64,000 nt of DNA from Amycolatopsis jejuensis (GTDB lineage: Bacteria > Actinomycetota > Actinomycetes > Mycobacteriales > Pseudonocardiaceae): the NCBI RefSeq assembly GCF_000717335.1, contig NZ_JNYZ01000007.1, positions 1 through 64,000 on the forward strand, written 5' to 3'. The notes beneath the pieces are model-generated. The model ran no database searches. It worked only from the letters and a program-made list of their open reading frames with translations, and was not told the origin of the DNA. The position numbers were made by a program, and so were the translations under genes. Position 1 is the stretch's first letter, and every line of letters begins with the position of its first letter. Below, in pieces: positions 41,058 to 49,411 of this stretch.

Positions 41058-42220
41058 CCGCACTCTCCGAGGACGTGACCACCCGGCTGACCGCCGCCCA
41101 CGAAGCGGCGACAGCCGACGCGGTCGCGCTTGCCGAGGACATCTACGCCCGGCCGGAGCTGAGCCTGCACGAGTTCCACGCCCACGAGGTCACCACGGAA
41201 CTCTTGCGGCACAACGGTTTCGACGTCACGACGGTCCCCGGCCTGGCCACCGCCTTCGTCGCGACGCTCGACTCCGGACGGCCGGGGCCGGAGATCGGGC
41301 TGCTCGCCGAGTACGACGCGCTCCCGGAGATCGGGCACGCGTGCGGGCACCACCTGATCGCCGGTTCGGCGGTGCACGCGGGCCTCGCGCTGCGGTCGGT
41401 GCTGGCCGACCTCGGCGGGACGGTGAAGGTGTTCGGCTGCCCCGCCGAGGAACGCGGGATCGGCAAGGTCGTGATGCTGGACGCGGGGGTGTTCGACCGC
41501 ACGTCGGCCACGCTCACGTTCCACGCGTACCACTCGTCGACGGTGATGGTCAGCTCCAACGGGGTCCGGCAGCTGTCGCTGGAGTTCTCCGGGAAGGCTG
41601 CGCACGCTGCGGAGGCGCCTTGGCAGGGGGCGTCCGCGCTGGATGGGGTTGTGCAGACGTTTCAGAGTGTGGCTGCGCTGCGGCAGTTCCTCCGTGACGG
41701 GTCTCGGCTGCACGGCATCATCACTGACGGAGGTCAGGCGTTGAACGTGATCCCGGAGCGTGCGTCTTGTCTGCTGGCTGCTCGGTCTACGGATGCCGGG
41801 GAGATCGAGGTTCTGGAGCGGCGGCTTCGGGAAGCGGCGGAGGCGGCGGCGCGGGCGACGGGGACGGAGGTCCGGATCGAGGATCTGGTGTCGATCGATC
41901 CGGTGCGGTGGAACGGGTTTGTGGACGCGGCGGTTCGGCGGGCGTTCGTTCGTGCGGGTGAGCCGGTGGCGGATTGGGCTGCGTTGGCGTCGACGGATTT
42001 CGGGAATGTGAGCCAGCGGGTGCCGTCGGCGCTGTTTTCGGTGGCGACTTGGCCGCGGGAGGTGGCATTTCACAGCCGGGAGGCGACGCATTACGCGGGG
42101 CTGCCGTTTGCATTCGACGCGATGGTGCGGGGTGGGGGGATCATGGCGTTGGCCGGGGCGGAGTTGCTTCAGTCCGGGGAGGAGTTGCGGGGGGAGGGGT
42201 TGGCTGCGGTTTCCCTCTAG
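41054..42220 (+). CDS. M20 family amidohydrolase
   Basis: A 388-residue metal-dependent aminoacylase/amidohydrolase. Metal ligands are in GLLAEYDALPEIGHACGHHL (about 78-97) and GCPAEERGIGKVVM (Glu-Glu, about 130), with HAAEAPWQGASALDG for the dimerisation-domain His. It would release a free amino acid or amine from an amide. The start ATG overlaps the previous stop. From about 41590 to the end the codons change sharply: third positions shift from C/G to G/T (many GGG, GCT, GTT), while the protein family signal continues, so the change is mutational or horizontal in origin and not a frameshift. The repeat begins 40 bases after the stop. Confidence 0.9.
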   Translation: MTALSEDVTTRLTAAHEAATADAVALAEDIYARPELSLHEFHAHEVTTELLRHNGFDVTTVPGLATAFVATLDSGRPGPEIGLLAEYDALPEIGHACGHHLIAGSAVHAGLALRSVLADLGGTVKVFGCPAEERGIGKVVMLDAGVFDRTSATLTFHAYHSSTVMVSSNGVRQLSLEFSGKAAHAAEAPWQGASALDGVVQTFQSVAALRQFLRDGSRLHGIITDGGQALNVIPERASCLLAARSTDAGEIEVLERRLREAAEAAARATGTEVRIEDLVSIDPVRWNGFVDAAVRRAFVRAGEPVADWAALASTDFGNVSQRVPSALFSVATWPREVAFHSREATHYAGLPFAFDAMVRGGGIMALAGAELLQSGEELRGEGLAAVSL

Positions 42221-42260
42221 GGGTTCGGCCGCCGGTTGTGAAGGTGCCCTGGCTTGGAGC

Positions 42261-42517
42261 GTTGCGGTGGGGCACCCCGAAGCCGGAAGTGTGACTAAGG
42301 TCGGGAGGGGCTTGTCAAGGCGGGAAAGATGCCTTGACAAAGCCCCTCCCGACCGTGTTTTGGCTTCGTATCGGGGTGCAGGGCCGGGACTGGGTGCCGT
42401 GGTCCCGGTGGGTGCATCGGCTGCGGTGAGTGGGTGGTGGGGAAAGCCGTGAAGGGAACCTTCACGGAATGCGGAGGGCTGTGAAGGGAACCATGAGGGA
42501 ATCTGATTCCGTGAAGG
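42261..42517 (+). repeat. Intergenic inverted-repeat element, copy A
   Basis: This 257-base block matches the reverse complement of 59114-59330 almost base for base, apart from a few substitutions and about 40 extra bases at roughly 42403-42443. It contains a long hairpin (42299-42354) and the perfect CCGTGAAGG-GAA-CCTTCACGG hairpin (42447-42467), followed by a partial further copy. It encodes nothing recognisable. Confidence 0.9.
42299..42354. terminator. Long hairpin inside repeat copy A
   Basis: Arms 42299-42321 and 42331-42354 pair over 23 base pairs with one bulged base and a nine-base loop; the following bases are GTGTTTT. It can act as a terminator for the hydantoinase-type operon, but the identical hairpin in copy B argues that it belongs to the repeat. 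Confidence 0.75.
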
Positions 42518-42666
42518 GGTAGCCGCTGCGCGGCTCAGGAACCCTGTCACGTGCGGCTCCGGGACACGCGCCGCCGGTTACTGAGAACGGGCGAAAAGCG
42601 AGTAGCGAATACCTGAGCTAATGCTCACAATATAGCTATGAGCTGGACAAACAACGGATCCCCTCG

Positions 42667-43467
42667 ATGATCCCCCGTGTGCGGGCGCCTGAGTCGCGCA
42701 CCATGATCACGCTCGAAGTCGTGCGCCGGGAGCAGGTGTCGCCGAGTTTTGCGTCCGTGACGCTCGGCGGGGAGGCGCTCGAGGACTTCATCGCGGTCGG
42801 TGCTGATCAGACGGTGCGGCTGTTCTTTCCGCGTGACGGGCAGCCGCGGCTGCGCATGCCGACCAGGTCCAGCGAGGCGTGGATGGCCGAGATGATCATT
42901 CTGCCGAAAACCGTGCGGCCGTGGGTCCGCACCCTCACGATCCGCCGCACGCGCCCCGGCGAGGTCGACATCGAGTTCGCCCTGCACGGGGACTCCCCGA
43001 TGACCCAATGGGTCGAGCGGGTGAAACCTGGCTCGCCGGCTGGGATCTTCGACATGGGCACCACGTACCTGCCTCCGGACGGCGTCGGCTGGCAGCTGTT
43101 CGCCGCCGACGAAAGTGCCGTTCCTGCGGCCAAAGCCATCCTCGACGGCGCACCCCACTGGCTGAAGGCCGAAGCGTTCCTCGAAGTGCCCACCACCGCC
43201 GACGTCCCGGTCACTCCGCCGTCGTGGCCCGCGGGCGTTCGCGTGCACTGGCTGCCCCGCGACGATCCGGCGCGGCGGCCCGGCGAGCTCGTCCTCGACG
43301 CGGTCCGCCGGGCCACGTTGCCGTCCGGCCGGTTTTACACCTGGGTCGCGGGCGAAGCGCGGTTGCCGACCTCGCTGCGCCGCCACCTCGTCGCCGATCG
43401 CGGCGCGCGCAAGCCCGACATCTCCTTCACCGGGTACTGGCGTTACGGCCATTCCAGCCCGGGCTGA
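42667..43467 (+). CDS. Siderophore-interacting FAD protein (ferric reductase-like)
   Basis: A 266-residue SIP-family flavoprotein. It begins with TLEVVRREQVSPSFASVTLGGEAL, has the FAD-binding VRTLTIRRTRPGEVDIEFALHG in the position of RxYT, and GDSPMTQWVERVKPGS; the C-terminal SIP domain has WQLFAADESAVPAAKAIL, then GRFYTWVAGEARLPTSLRRHL and FTGYWRYG, the last two nearly invariant in the family. It would use NAD(P)H to reduce Fe(III) in siderophores. ATG 42667 lacks a strong ribosome-binding site. It is 24 bases upstream of the fused oxidoreductase gene, so the two are probably one transcript. Confidence 0.9.
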   Translation: MIPRVRAPESRTMITLEVVRREQVSPSFASVTLGGEALEDFIAVGADQTVRLFFPRDGQPRLRMPTRSSEAWMAEMIILPKTVRPWVRTLTIRRTRPGEVDIEFALHGDSPMTQWVERVKPGSPAGIFDMGTTYLPPDGVGWQLFAADESAVPAAKAILDGAPHWLKAEAFLEVPTTADVPVTPPSWPAGVRVHWLPRDDPARRPGELVLDAVRRATLPSGRFYTWVAGEARLPTSLRRHLVADRGARKPDISFTGYWRYGHSSPG

Positions 43468-43491
43468 TCCTCGACACGAAACGGAAAACCC

Positions 43492-45663
43492 ATGCCCAAC
43501 ACCACTTTGCCGCTGCGCCGGATGACGAGCGTCGCGGATGTCGAGGCCGCGGTCGGCCGTCCGGGTCCGGCGATCATGATGAAGCAGCTCGACCATCTCG
43601 ACAACGGATGCGTGGACATCCTCGCGCACTGCCCGATCGCCGGTTGCGGCTACCGCATTGCGGACGGCACGCGGCACAGCACGTTCGCAGGTGGCGCTCC
43701 CGGTTTCATGCACGTCCGCTCCCCCACGCGGATTTCCTTCGCGCTGCCCGCCGGAGCGCCGGAACCCGCTCACGGCGAGGGCATCTCGTTCGTCTTCCTG
43801 CTGCCCGGGGTCGGCGAGACGCTGCGGCTGAACGGGTCGGTCGCCGCGATCGAAGGCGGCGAGACGGTGGTCGACGTCCTCGAGGTGTACGTCCACTGTG
43901 GACGGTGTGTGCTCCGGTCCAAGCTGCGGCAGCCGCGGCCGGTCCGCAGCGCACCCGGACGTGAGCCGGGCCCCGGCAGCGCACGCGGGCCGCTGGACGA
44001 ACCAGGGATCGCGGAATTCCTCACCCGCGCGCCGTTCCTGGTCGTCGCCACCGGGGACAGCGACGGCGGCAGCGACACCAGCCCGCGCGGCGACGGGCCC
44101 GGGTTCGTCCGGGTCGTGGACGGCCGCACGCTCGTGCTCCCCGACCGCCGCGGCAACAAGCGGGCCGACACCTTCCGCAACCTGCTGCAGGACCCGAGCG
44201 TCGCGCTCGCGGTGCTCGTGCCTGGCCGCACCGACATCCTGCACCTGCGCGGCACCGGTTCGCTCACCGACGACGCCGAGCTGCTCGAAACCATGTCCCT
44301 GCGCGGAAACGTGCCGCAGGCGGCCGTGCTGATCGACGTCGAGCACGCCGAACTGGTGCACAGCGAGGCGGTCGCCGGGGCGCGGCTGTGGAGCCCGGAG
44401 TCGCACGTCGACCGGCAGGAAGTCCCGGACCTGATGACGCTGGCGTCGAGACACGCGGCGCTCAACACCACGAACGTCGCCGGTGCGCCGCCCGGGTTCC
44501 TGCTCAGACCGGCCACGAAGCTCCCCAAGCTGCTGCGGTTCGTGATCAATCTGAGCTACCGGTCTCAGCTGCGCGACGAAGGTTACGAGGAGGCACCGAC
44601 AACCTCGCGGTGGCAACGGCTGCTGGGCCGCCGTGCCGAGCAGACCGGGCCGCCCGCGCTGCGCAATGTGCGGGTCAGCGAGGTGCGCCGGGAAACGCCG
44701 CACGCCCTCACGGTCGTGCTCGAAGACGGCGCCGGGTTCGACTTCCGGCCCGGCCAGTTCTTCACGCTGATCACCGACATCGACGGACGGCCGGTCCGGC
44801 GGGCGTACTCCGCGTCGTCGGTACCCGGGTCGAAGCGGCTCGAGGTCACCGTGAAGCACGTCGAGGACGGGCGGTTCTCCGGGCACGTCCACGAGCAGCT
44901 GAAGGCCGGTGACCGGCTGTCGGTCCGCGGGCCGTCCGGGTCCTTCCATGCCGATTCCCGCGCCGAGCTGGTGCTGGTGGCCGCGGGCAGCGGGATCACG
45001 CCGATGATGAGCATCATCCGGACCCGGCTCGCGCGGCCGGGCGGCGGCCGGATCTCGCTGCTGTACGCGAGCCGGTCGGAGGACGAGATCATCTTCGCGG
45101 CCGAGCTGGCCCGGTTGCAGCGGCGGCACCGCAAACGGTTGCGGGTCACGCACGTACTGTCACGTCCCGGCACCGGCTGGGCGGGGGAACGCGGCCGGAT
45201 CGACGCGGACCTGCTGCGCCGGTGGATCGGCACGACGGCGCCGTCGGCCGAATATTTCACGTGCGGGCCCGAACCGGTGATGGACGCGGTACGGGCCGTG
45301 GTCACCTCTCGCGGGGTGGCGGCGGAGCAGTTCCATGAGGAGCGGTACACCAGTGTGGGCGACCTGGCGGACGCGAGCACGGAGCCGCAGGAGATGGTGG
45401 TCGAGGAGGAGGGCGGCGAGGTCGGCGTGGTGACCGTCGAACCCGGTGACACGCTGCTCGATGCCGGGCTGGCCGCGGGGCTGCCGATGCCGTACTCGTG
45501 CACGGTCGGCAACTGCGGCGAGTGCATGGTGAAGCTGCGCAAGGGGGACGTCACGATGAAACAGCCGAACTGTCTCACCGCTCAGCAGCAGGCCGAGGGC
45601 TATGTACTGGCCTGCGTGGGCTGCCCCCGGTCGGCTGTCGTAGTCGAGATCGGGGAGGACTGA
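43492..45663 (+). CDS. Fusion: PNPOx-like FMN domain, FAD/NAD reductase and 2Fe-2S ferredoxin
   Basis: A 723-residue electron-transfer fusion. About 1-140 is an unassigned cupin-like/PNPOx-related segment with Cys-rich stretches ([21 protein letters not shown]); about 160-300 is a PNPOx-type FMN split barrel ([13 protein letters not shown] and [13 protein letters not shown] are typical). About 385-620 is a ferredoxin-reductase module with FAD motif [20 protein letters not shown] and [10 protein letters not shown]. About 635-723 is a plant-type 2Fe-2S ferredoxin with [11 protein letters not shown] and a distal Cys (VLACVGC). Similar hybrids without the N-terminal domains are Hmp/HCR-like reductases. 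Electrons would run NAD(P)H to FAD to 2Fe-2S, then to an FMN-bound or external acceptor. Confidence 0.88.
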   Translation: MPNTTLPLRRMTSVADVEAAVGRPGPAIMMKQLDHLDNGCVDILAHCPIAGCGYRIADGTRHSTFAGGAPGFMHVRSPTRISFALPAGAPEPAHGEGISFVFLLPGVGETLRLNGSVAAIEGGETVVDVLEVYVHCGRCVLRSKLRQPRPVRSAPGREPGPGSARGPLDEPGIAEFLTRAPFLVVATGDSDGGSDTSPRGDGPGFVRVVDGRTLVLPDRRGNKRADTFRNLLQDPSVALAVLVPGRTDILHLRGTGSLTDDAELLETMSLRGNVPQAAVLIDVEHAELVHSEAVAGARLWSPESHVDRQEVPDLMTLASRHAALNTTNVAGAPPGFLLRPATKLPKLLRFVINLSYRSQLRDEGYEEAPTTSRWQRLLGRRAEQTGPPALRNVRVSEVRRETPHALTVVLEDGAGFDFRPGQFFTLITDIDGRPVRRAYSASSVPGSKRLEVTVKHVEDGRFSGHVHEQLKAGDRLSVRGPSGSFHADSRAELVLVAAGSGITPMMSIIRTRLARPGGGRISLLYASRSEDEIIFAAELARLQRRHRKRLRVTHVLSRPGTGWAGERGRIDADLLRRWIGTTAPSAEYFTCGPEPVMDAVRAVVTSRGVAAEQFHEERYTSVGDLADASTEPQEMVVEEEGGEVGVVTVEPGDTLLDAGLAAGLPMPYSCTVGNCGECMVKLRKGDVTMKQPNCLTAQQQAEGYVLACVGCPRSAVVVEIGED

Positions 45664-45743
45664 CCCCGCCCGGGTGAATCCCGGCGCGCCGGAATTGTCG
45701 GTGCCCCGAATTACGATGGCCGCACATCCGAGGGAGGTGTGCG

Positions 45744-46541
45744 ATGCGGGATGCCGTGCTCGAAGCTGCGAGGTTCCTCGCCGCCGGGCGCACGCAGCAG
45801 CTCACGCTGGAGGACGTGGCCGACCACGTCGGGTACAGCCCGTTCCATCTGGCGCGTGCGTTCGAGCGCCAGGTCGGGCTGCCACCCGGGAAGTTCCTTG
45901 CCGCGCAGCGGTTCCAGCTCGCCAAGGAGCTGCTGCTGGACACCGGCGAGAAGGTCGTCGACATCTGCCACGAGGTGGGGTTCTCCGCGCCCGGCACGTT
46001 CACCACGCGGTTCACCGCCTCGGTCGGGGTGAGCCCGCACCGGTTCCGGCTGCTTCCCGACCTGCTCAGCGACCATCCGCCGGTACCGGTGCGAATACCG
46101 GGCGCCGACCTGCGGGGCGGCGTGGTCACCGGGCGGGCGCTGCTCAGCCCGGCCGCGTTCGCCGCGCTGTACGGCGGCCCGGCGGTGTACGTGGGGCTGT
46201 TCAGCGGGTCGGCGGCGCGCGGCGTCCCGGTGAGCGGGTCACTGCTGGGGCCCGACCTGGAGTTCACGCTCACCGGCGTGCCACCGGGGACGTACCGGCT
46301 GCTGGCGTGCGCGCTGCCGTCGGCGGCCGATCCACGCGAGCAGCTCATGCCGCGGATCAGGGCGGTCGGCGCGGCGCCCCGCCCGGTGCGCATCCGGCCG
46401 GGCCCGGTCGCGCTGCGCCAGGACGTCCGGCTCGACCTGGCGCCCGCGTGGTCGCCGCCGGTGCTGGTCGCGCTGCCGCCGCTGGCCTCGTCGGGAGCGC
46501 AAGAATGGAGAAGCGCGGCCCGTCCGGCGCGGATAGGTTGA
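45744..46541 (+). CDS. AraC family transcriptional regulator
   Basis: A 265-residue regulator with the AraC DNA-binding domain at the N-terminus (about 20-100: [37 protein letters not shown], then [32 protein letters not shown]). The remaining 165 residues form a small beta-rich domain ([26 protein letters not shown]) that is not a cupin-type arabinose domain. N-terminal placement of the HTH is the less common arrangement. ATG 45744 has GAGGGAGGTG just upstream. It lies between the reductase fusion and the BNR-repeat gene, with 80 and 32 bases around it, all in the same direction. Confidence 0.88.
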   Translation: MRDAVLEAARFLAAGRTQQLTLEDVADHVGYSPFHLARAFERQVGLPPGKFLAAQRFQLAKELLLDTGEKVVDICHEVGFSAPGTFTTRFTASVGVSPHRFRLLPDLLSDHPPVPVRIPGADLRGGVVTGRALLSPAAFAALYGGPAVYVGLFSGSAARGVPVSGSLLGPDLEFTLTGVPPGTYRLLACALPSAADPREQLMPRIRAVGAAPRPVRIRPGPVALRQDVRLDLAPAWSPPVLVALPPLASSGAQEWRSAARPARIG

Positions 46542-46573
46542 GGTCCGGCAGGCGCCGTAGGCAGGGAGCAGGG

Positions 46574-47689
46574 ATGTCCGGAGTACGAGTACTGGTCGGC
46601 ACGCGCAAGGGCGCGTTCATTCTCACGTCGGACGAGGGGCGGGAGAAGTGGGAGGTCGACGGCCCGCACTTCGGCGGGTGGGAGGTCTACCACGTCAACG
46701 GCTCACCGGCCGATCCCGACCGGCTGTATGCCTCGCAGTCCACGTCGTGGTTCGGGCAGCTGATCCAGCGCTCCGACGACGGCGGCAAGACGTGGCAGCA
46801 GGTCGACCACGACTTCACGTACGAGGGCGGCGCGGGCGACCACCTGTGGTACGACGGCACGCCGAAGCCGTGGGAGTTCACCCGGATCTGGCACCTGGAG
46901 CCGTCGCTCACCGACCCGGACACGGTGTACGCCGGAGCGCAGGACGCGGCGCTGTACCGCAGCACCGACGCGGGCAAGAGCTGGCACGAGCTCACCGGCC
47001 TGCGCAAGCACACGTCGGGGCCGGGCTGGCAGCCGGGCGCGGGCGGGCTGTGCCTGCACACGATCATCCTCGACCCGCGCAACTCGGCGCGGATGTTCAC
47101 CGCGATCTCCGCCGCGGGCGCGTTCCGCAGCGACGACAGCGGCGAGACCTGGCAGCCGATCAACCGCGGCCTGCACTCCGACGGCATCCCCGACCCGGAC
47201 GCCGAGGTCGGCCACTGCGTGCACCGGATCGCGCTGCACCCGTCGCGGCCCGACGTGCTGTTCATGCAGAAACACTGGGACGTCATGCGCTCGGACGACG
47301 CGGGCGACTCCTGGCGCGAGATCAGCGGCAACCTGCCGAGCGACTTCGGCTTCCCGATCGCCGTGCACCCGCACGAGCCGGAGACGGTGTACGTGGTCCC
47401 GATCCACAGCGATTCGGAGCACTACCCGCCGGAGGGCAAGCTGCGCGTGTACCGCAGCCGCACGGGCGGTAACGAATGGGAGCCGCTCACCAACGGCCTG
47501 CCCCAGGAAGACTGCTACGTCAACATCCTGCGCGACGCGATGGCCGTCGACTCGCTCGACGAGGCAGGCATCTACTTCGGCACCACCGGCGGCCAGGTCT
47601 ACGCCTCGCACGACAGCGGCGAGAACTGGGCCCCGATCGTCCGCAACCTGCCCGCGGTGTGCTCGGTGGAGGTGCAGACCCTGCGATGA
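46574..47689 (+). CDS. BNR/YCF48-type beta-propeller protein (exo-sialidase-like fold)
   Basis: A 371-residue beta-propeller. Asp-box or BNR repeats recur: [69 protein letters not shown] and [14 protein letters not shown], giving six units of about 50 residues. There is no signal peptide, although many family members are extracellular. The fold resembles sialidases and VPS10-like proteins; the catalytic Arg triad of sialidases was not found, so enzymatic activity is doubtful. ATG 46574 has GGGAGCAGGG upstream. The MoaD-like gene follows after seven bases; this pairing is likely functional. Confidence 0.85.
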   Translation: MSGVRVLVGTRKGAFILTSDEGREKWEVDGPHFGGWEVYHVNGSPADPDRLYASQSTSWFGQLIQRSDDGGKTWQQVDHDFTYEGGAGDHLWYDGTPKPWEFTRIWHLEPSLTDPDTVYAGAQDAALYRSTDAGKSWHELTGLRKHTSGPGWQPGAGGLCLHTIILDPRNSARMFTAISAAGAFRSDDSGETWQPINRGLHSDGIPDPDAEVGHCVHRIALHPSRPDVLFMQKHWDVMRSDDAGDSWREISGNLPSDFGFPIAVHPHEPETVYVVPIHSDSEHYPPEGKLRVYRSRTGGNEWEPLTNGLPQEDCYVNILRDAMAVDSLDEAGIYFGTTGGQVYASHDSGENWAPIVRNLPAVCSVEVQTLR

Positions 47690-47696
47690 CCACGCA

Positions 47697-48002
47697 ATGA
47701 CCACCGAGGTCCGGGTCAAGCTGCCCACGCACCTGCGCCGCCTGGCAAAGGTCGAGGGAGAGGTCCTGCTGCCGATCGAGGACCCGCCGACGCAACGGAG
47801 CCTGCTGGACGCGCTGGAACGCACGTACCCGATGCTGCGAGGCACGATCCGCGACACGACCACCGGCAAACGCCGGGCGTTCGTCCGGTTCTTCGCCTGC
47901 GAAGACGACCTGTCGAACACCGAGCCGGACACGGAACTCCCCCGCCAGGTCCTGGAGGGAACCGAACCGTTCCTGATCATCGGCGCCATGGCAGGCGGCT
48001 GA
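47697..48002 (+). CDS. MoaD/ThiS-like (ubiquitin-fold) protein
   Basis: A 101-residue beta-grasp protein. The segment RSLLDALERTYPMLRGTIRD (about 34-53) is the helix-plus-turn typical of MoaD/ThiS, and the sequence ends in AMAGG, a C-terminal Gly-Gly like that activated by adenylation in sulfur carriers. It is longer than MoaD (about 80 residues) and has no nearby MoaE, MoeB or ThiF partner. ATG 47697 is seven bases after the stop of the BNR-repeat gene. It may donate sulfur or conjugate to something; the sequence alone does not decide. Confidence 0.82.
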   Translation: MTTEVRVKLPTHLRRLAKVEGEVLLPIEDPPTQRSLLDALERTYPMLRGTIRDTTTGKRRAFVRFFACEDDLSNTEPDTELPRQVLEGTEPFLIIGAMAGG

Positions 48003-48065
48003 CCAGCGCTGCGGTGGCTGCCGTGGTTGAGATGGCTGCCGCCCAGCGGTCCGGCGGGAAAATCT

Positions 48066-48104
48066 CCCGGTCTCGGTGTGTCCCGGGGGCACACCGAGAC
48101 CGGG
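48066..48104. terminator. Hairpin terminator after the MoaD-like gene
   Basis: Perfect 15-base arms (48066-48080 and 48090-48104) with a nine-base loop, followed by TTCTGTCCT. It lies 64 bases after the MoaD-like stop and separates that operon from the lone Shedu gene. Confidence 0.85.
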
Positions 48105-48151
48105 TTCTGTCCTGCGGACGAGAGCGACAGCTCCACCTGAAAGGCCGCGGC

Positions 48152-49411
48152 ATGAAATTCCGGGCAGACTGGGCGCTGGAGCGTCAGCTCGAGGCGACCG
48201 AACGGCATGCCCGGCACGAAGCGGTCCGAACTGCCATCGGCGCAGTACTGCACCACCTGAGAAGCGGAACGAGAGGCCACCGAAGAGGTGGCCAAGCTCT
48301 GGCCGACCATCTGATTGCAGCGCGCCGCTGTGCTGCACACGAAAACGAATGGCACGTCGTCCGGCTCCTCCAGGATGCCCTGGACTACTGCGAAGGCCGC
48401 ACTCTCAAGCCGGAATTCGAGGAGCGATTCCGGCTGTTCCAAGACGGCGCGCGGAACGAGGTCAATCTCCACTACGTACAGGGAATCCTCAGCGCCACTG
48501 CAGACTACGTCAAGCGCCTCGGAGACGAGTATCTGTCGGGACATCCGGACGCCACCCCTGCCGAGCTGCTCGCCGAGCTTTCCGCAGTGACCGCAGACGG
48601 GGCGTACGCGGAGGCTCCCGACGAGCTGCCCGGCCGGTACCGGATCGTGCGCGGCCGGGCGGAAACCGCCCTCTGGATCCAGCGCATCTTCCGCAATCGC
48701 CTCGACATCGTGAACGCAGCCGAGGCCGCCCGCACGATTGTCACCTCACCGGACGCGCTGGCTCTTCTGGCGGACGACGACCAGGGCCAGCTGATCCTCC
48801 GCGCCGCCGAACTGAAACGCCAGGCGCACGGCCTCCGCCTGGTACGTCAGGTCTCAGCGGACCCGGCAGCATCCGAGGCCGACCTCCACCGTGTGCTGCG
48901 GGACAACACCTGGATCTTCGGCGGCCATTACCTGGGTGCGGCCGCTCAGCGGCACCTCACCGCCGGTAGCGAACTGGACATTCCCTTGCTCCGGGCAGAC
49001 GGTGTCCTGCACGTCGTCGAGCTCAAGCGGTCGATGCGAGTGCACGCCATCGTCAAACGCCACCGCAACGCCTGGGTCCCCACCGCCGAAGTGCACGATG
49101 CAGTCGGTCAAGCAATCAACTACCTGGTCGCGCTGGACGAAAATCGTCACGCGATCCGCGAGCACTACGGTATCGAGACACGCCGGGCAAGCGCGCTCGT
49201 GCTGATCGGCCACCCCGGCGTACATCCGGATATTCCTGAAGAAGCGGTCAATGACACCCTGCGGACCTTCAACGCGCACACCGGCCGGGTCGAAGTTCTC
49301 ACCTACAAAGAGCTTCTCGACAGCGCCGAGCGTTCCTTGATGGGATCGGTGGGTCGCGAACGGCACATCACCCCGGCTCAGCCCACCCCGGTCCCCAGGT
49401 CGTCCACATAG
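48152..49411 (+). CDS. Shedu-type anti-phage nuclease (DUF4263, SduA-like)
   Basis: A 419-residue protein. The first 230 residues are helical and not in a family I recognise. The C-terminal part has the DUF4263 pattern: LHRVLRDNTWIFGGHYLG (about 245-262), ELDIPLLRADGVLHVVELKR (Asp276, then Glu290-x-Lys292) and AVGQAINYLVAL (Gln320), a PD-(D/E)xK active site. Shedu is a single-gene anti-phage system in which this domain is the nuclease, so this is probably a complete defence gene. ATG 48152 has AAAGG upstream. It is flanked by a strong terminator and by convergent gntR, whose end overlaps it by 34 bases. Third-position GC is lower than in neighbours, in line with transfer. Confidence 0.82.
   Translation: MKFRADWALERQLEATERHARHEAVRTAIGAVLHHLRSGTRGHRRGGQALADHLIAARRCAAHENEWHVVRLLQDALDYCEGRTLKPEFEERFRLFQDGARNEVNLHYVQGILSATADYVKRLGDEYLSGHPDATPAELLAELSAVTADGAYAEAPDELPGRYRIVRGRAETALWIQRIFRNRLDIVNAAEAARTIVTSPDALALLADDDQGQLILRAAELKRQAHGLRLVRQVSADPAASEADLHRVLRDNTWIFGGHYLGAAAQRHLTAGSELDIPLLRADGVLHVVELKRSMRVHAIVKRHRNAWVPTAEVHDAVGQAINYLVALDENRHAIREHYGIETRRASALVLIGHPGVHPDIPEEAVNDTLRTFNAHTGRVEVLTYKELLDSAERSLMGSVGRERHITPAQPTPVPRSST

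Larger units (their letters stand above)
42221..42666. other. Non-coding gap holding a dispersed-type repeat
   Basis: This 446-base gap has no gene I would support. Most of it is repeat copy A (42261-42517). The rest, 42518-42666, is low-information spacer in which A/T content rises just before 42667 (AATGCTCACAATATAGCTATGAG), where a promoter for the next gene is likely. Confidence 0.7.

Noticed and set aside
42299..42354. The hairpin repeats as a CRISPR array
   Set aside because: There are only two distant copies, in inverted orientation, with no spacers of uniform length and no cas genes.
42625..45153. Long minus-strand frame opposite the SIP and fusion oxidoreductase genes
   Set aside because: It lacks family motifs and a ribosome-binding site, and the plus-strand frames encode complete domains. 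The same holds for minus-strand frames over 8389-10662, 34217-36451 and 38151-40649.
46574..47689. An active sialidase
   Set aside because: BNR repeats are present but I could not find the Arg triad, the Tyr/Glu pair or a secretion signal.
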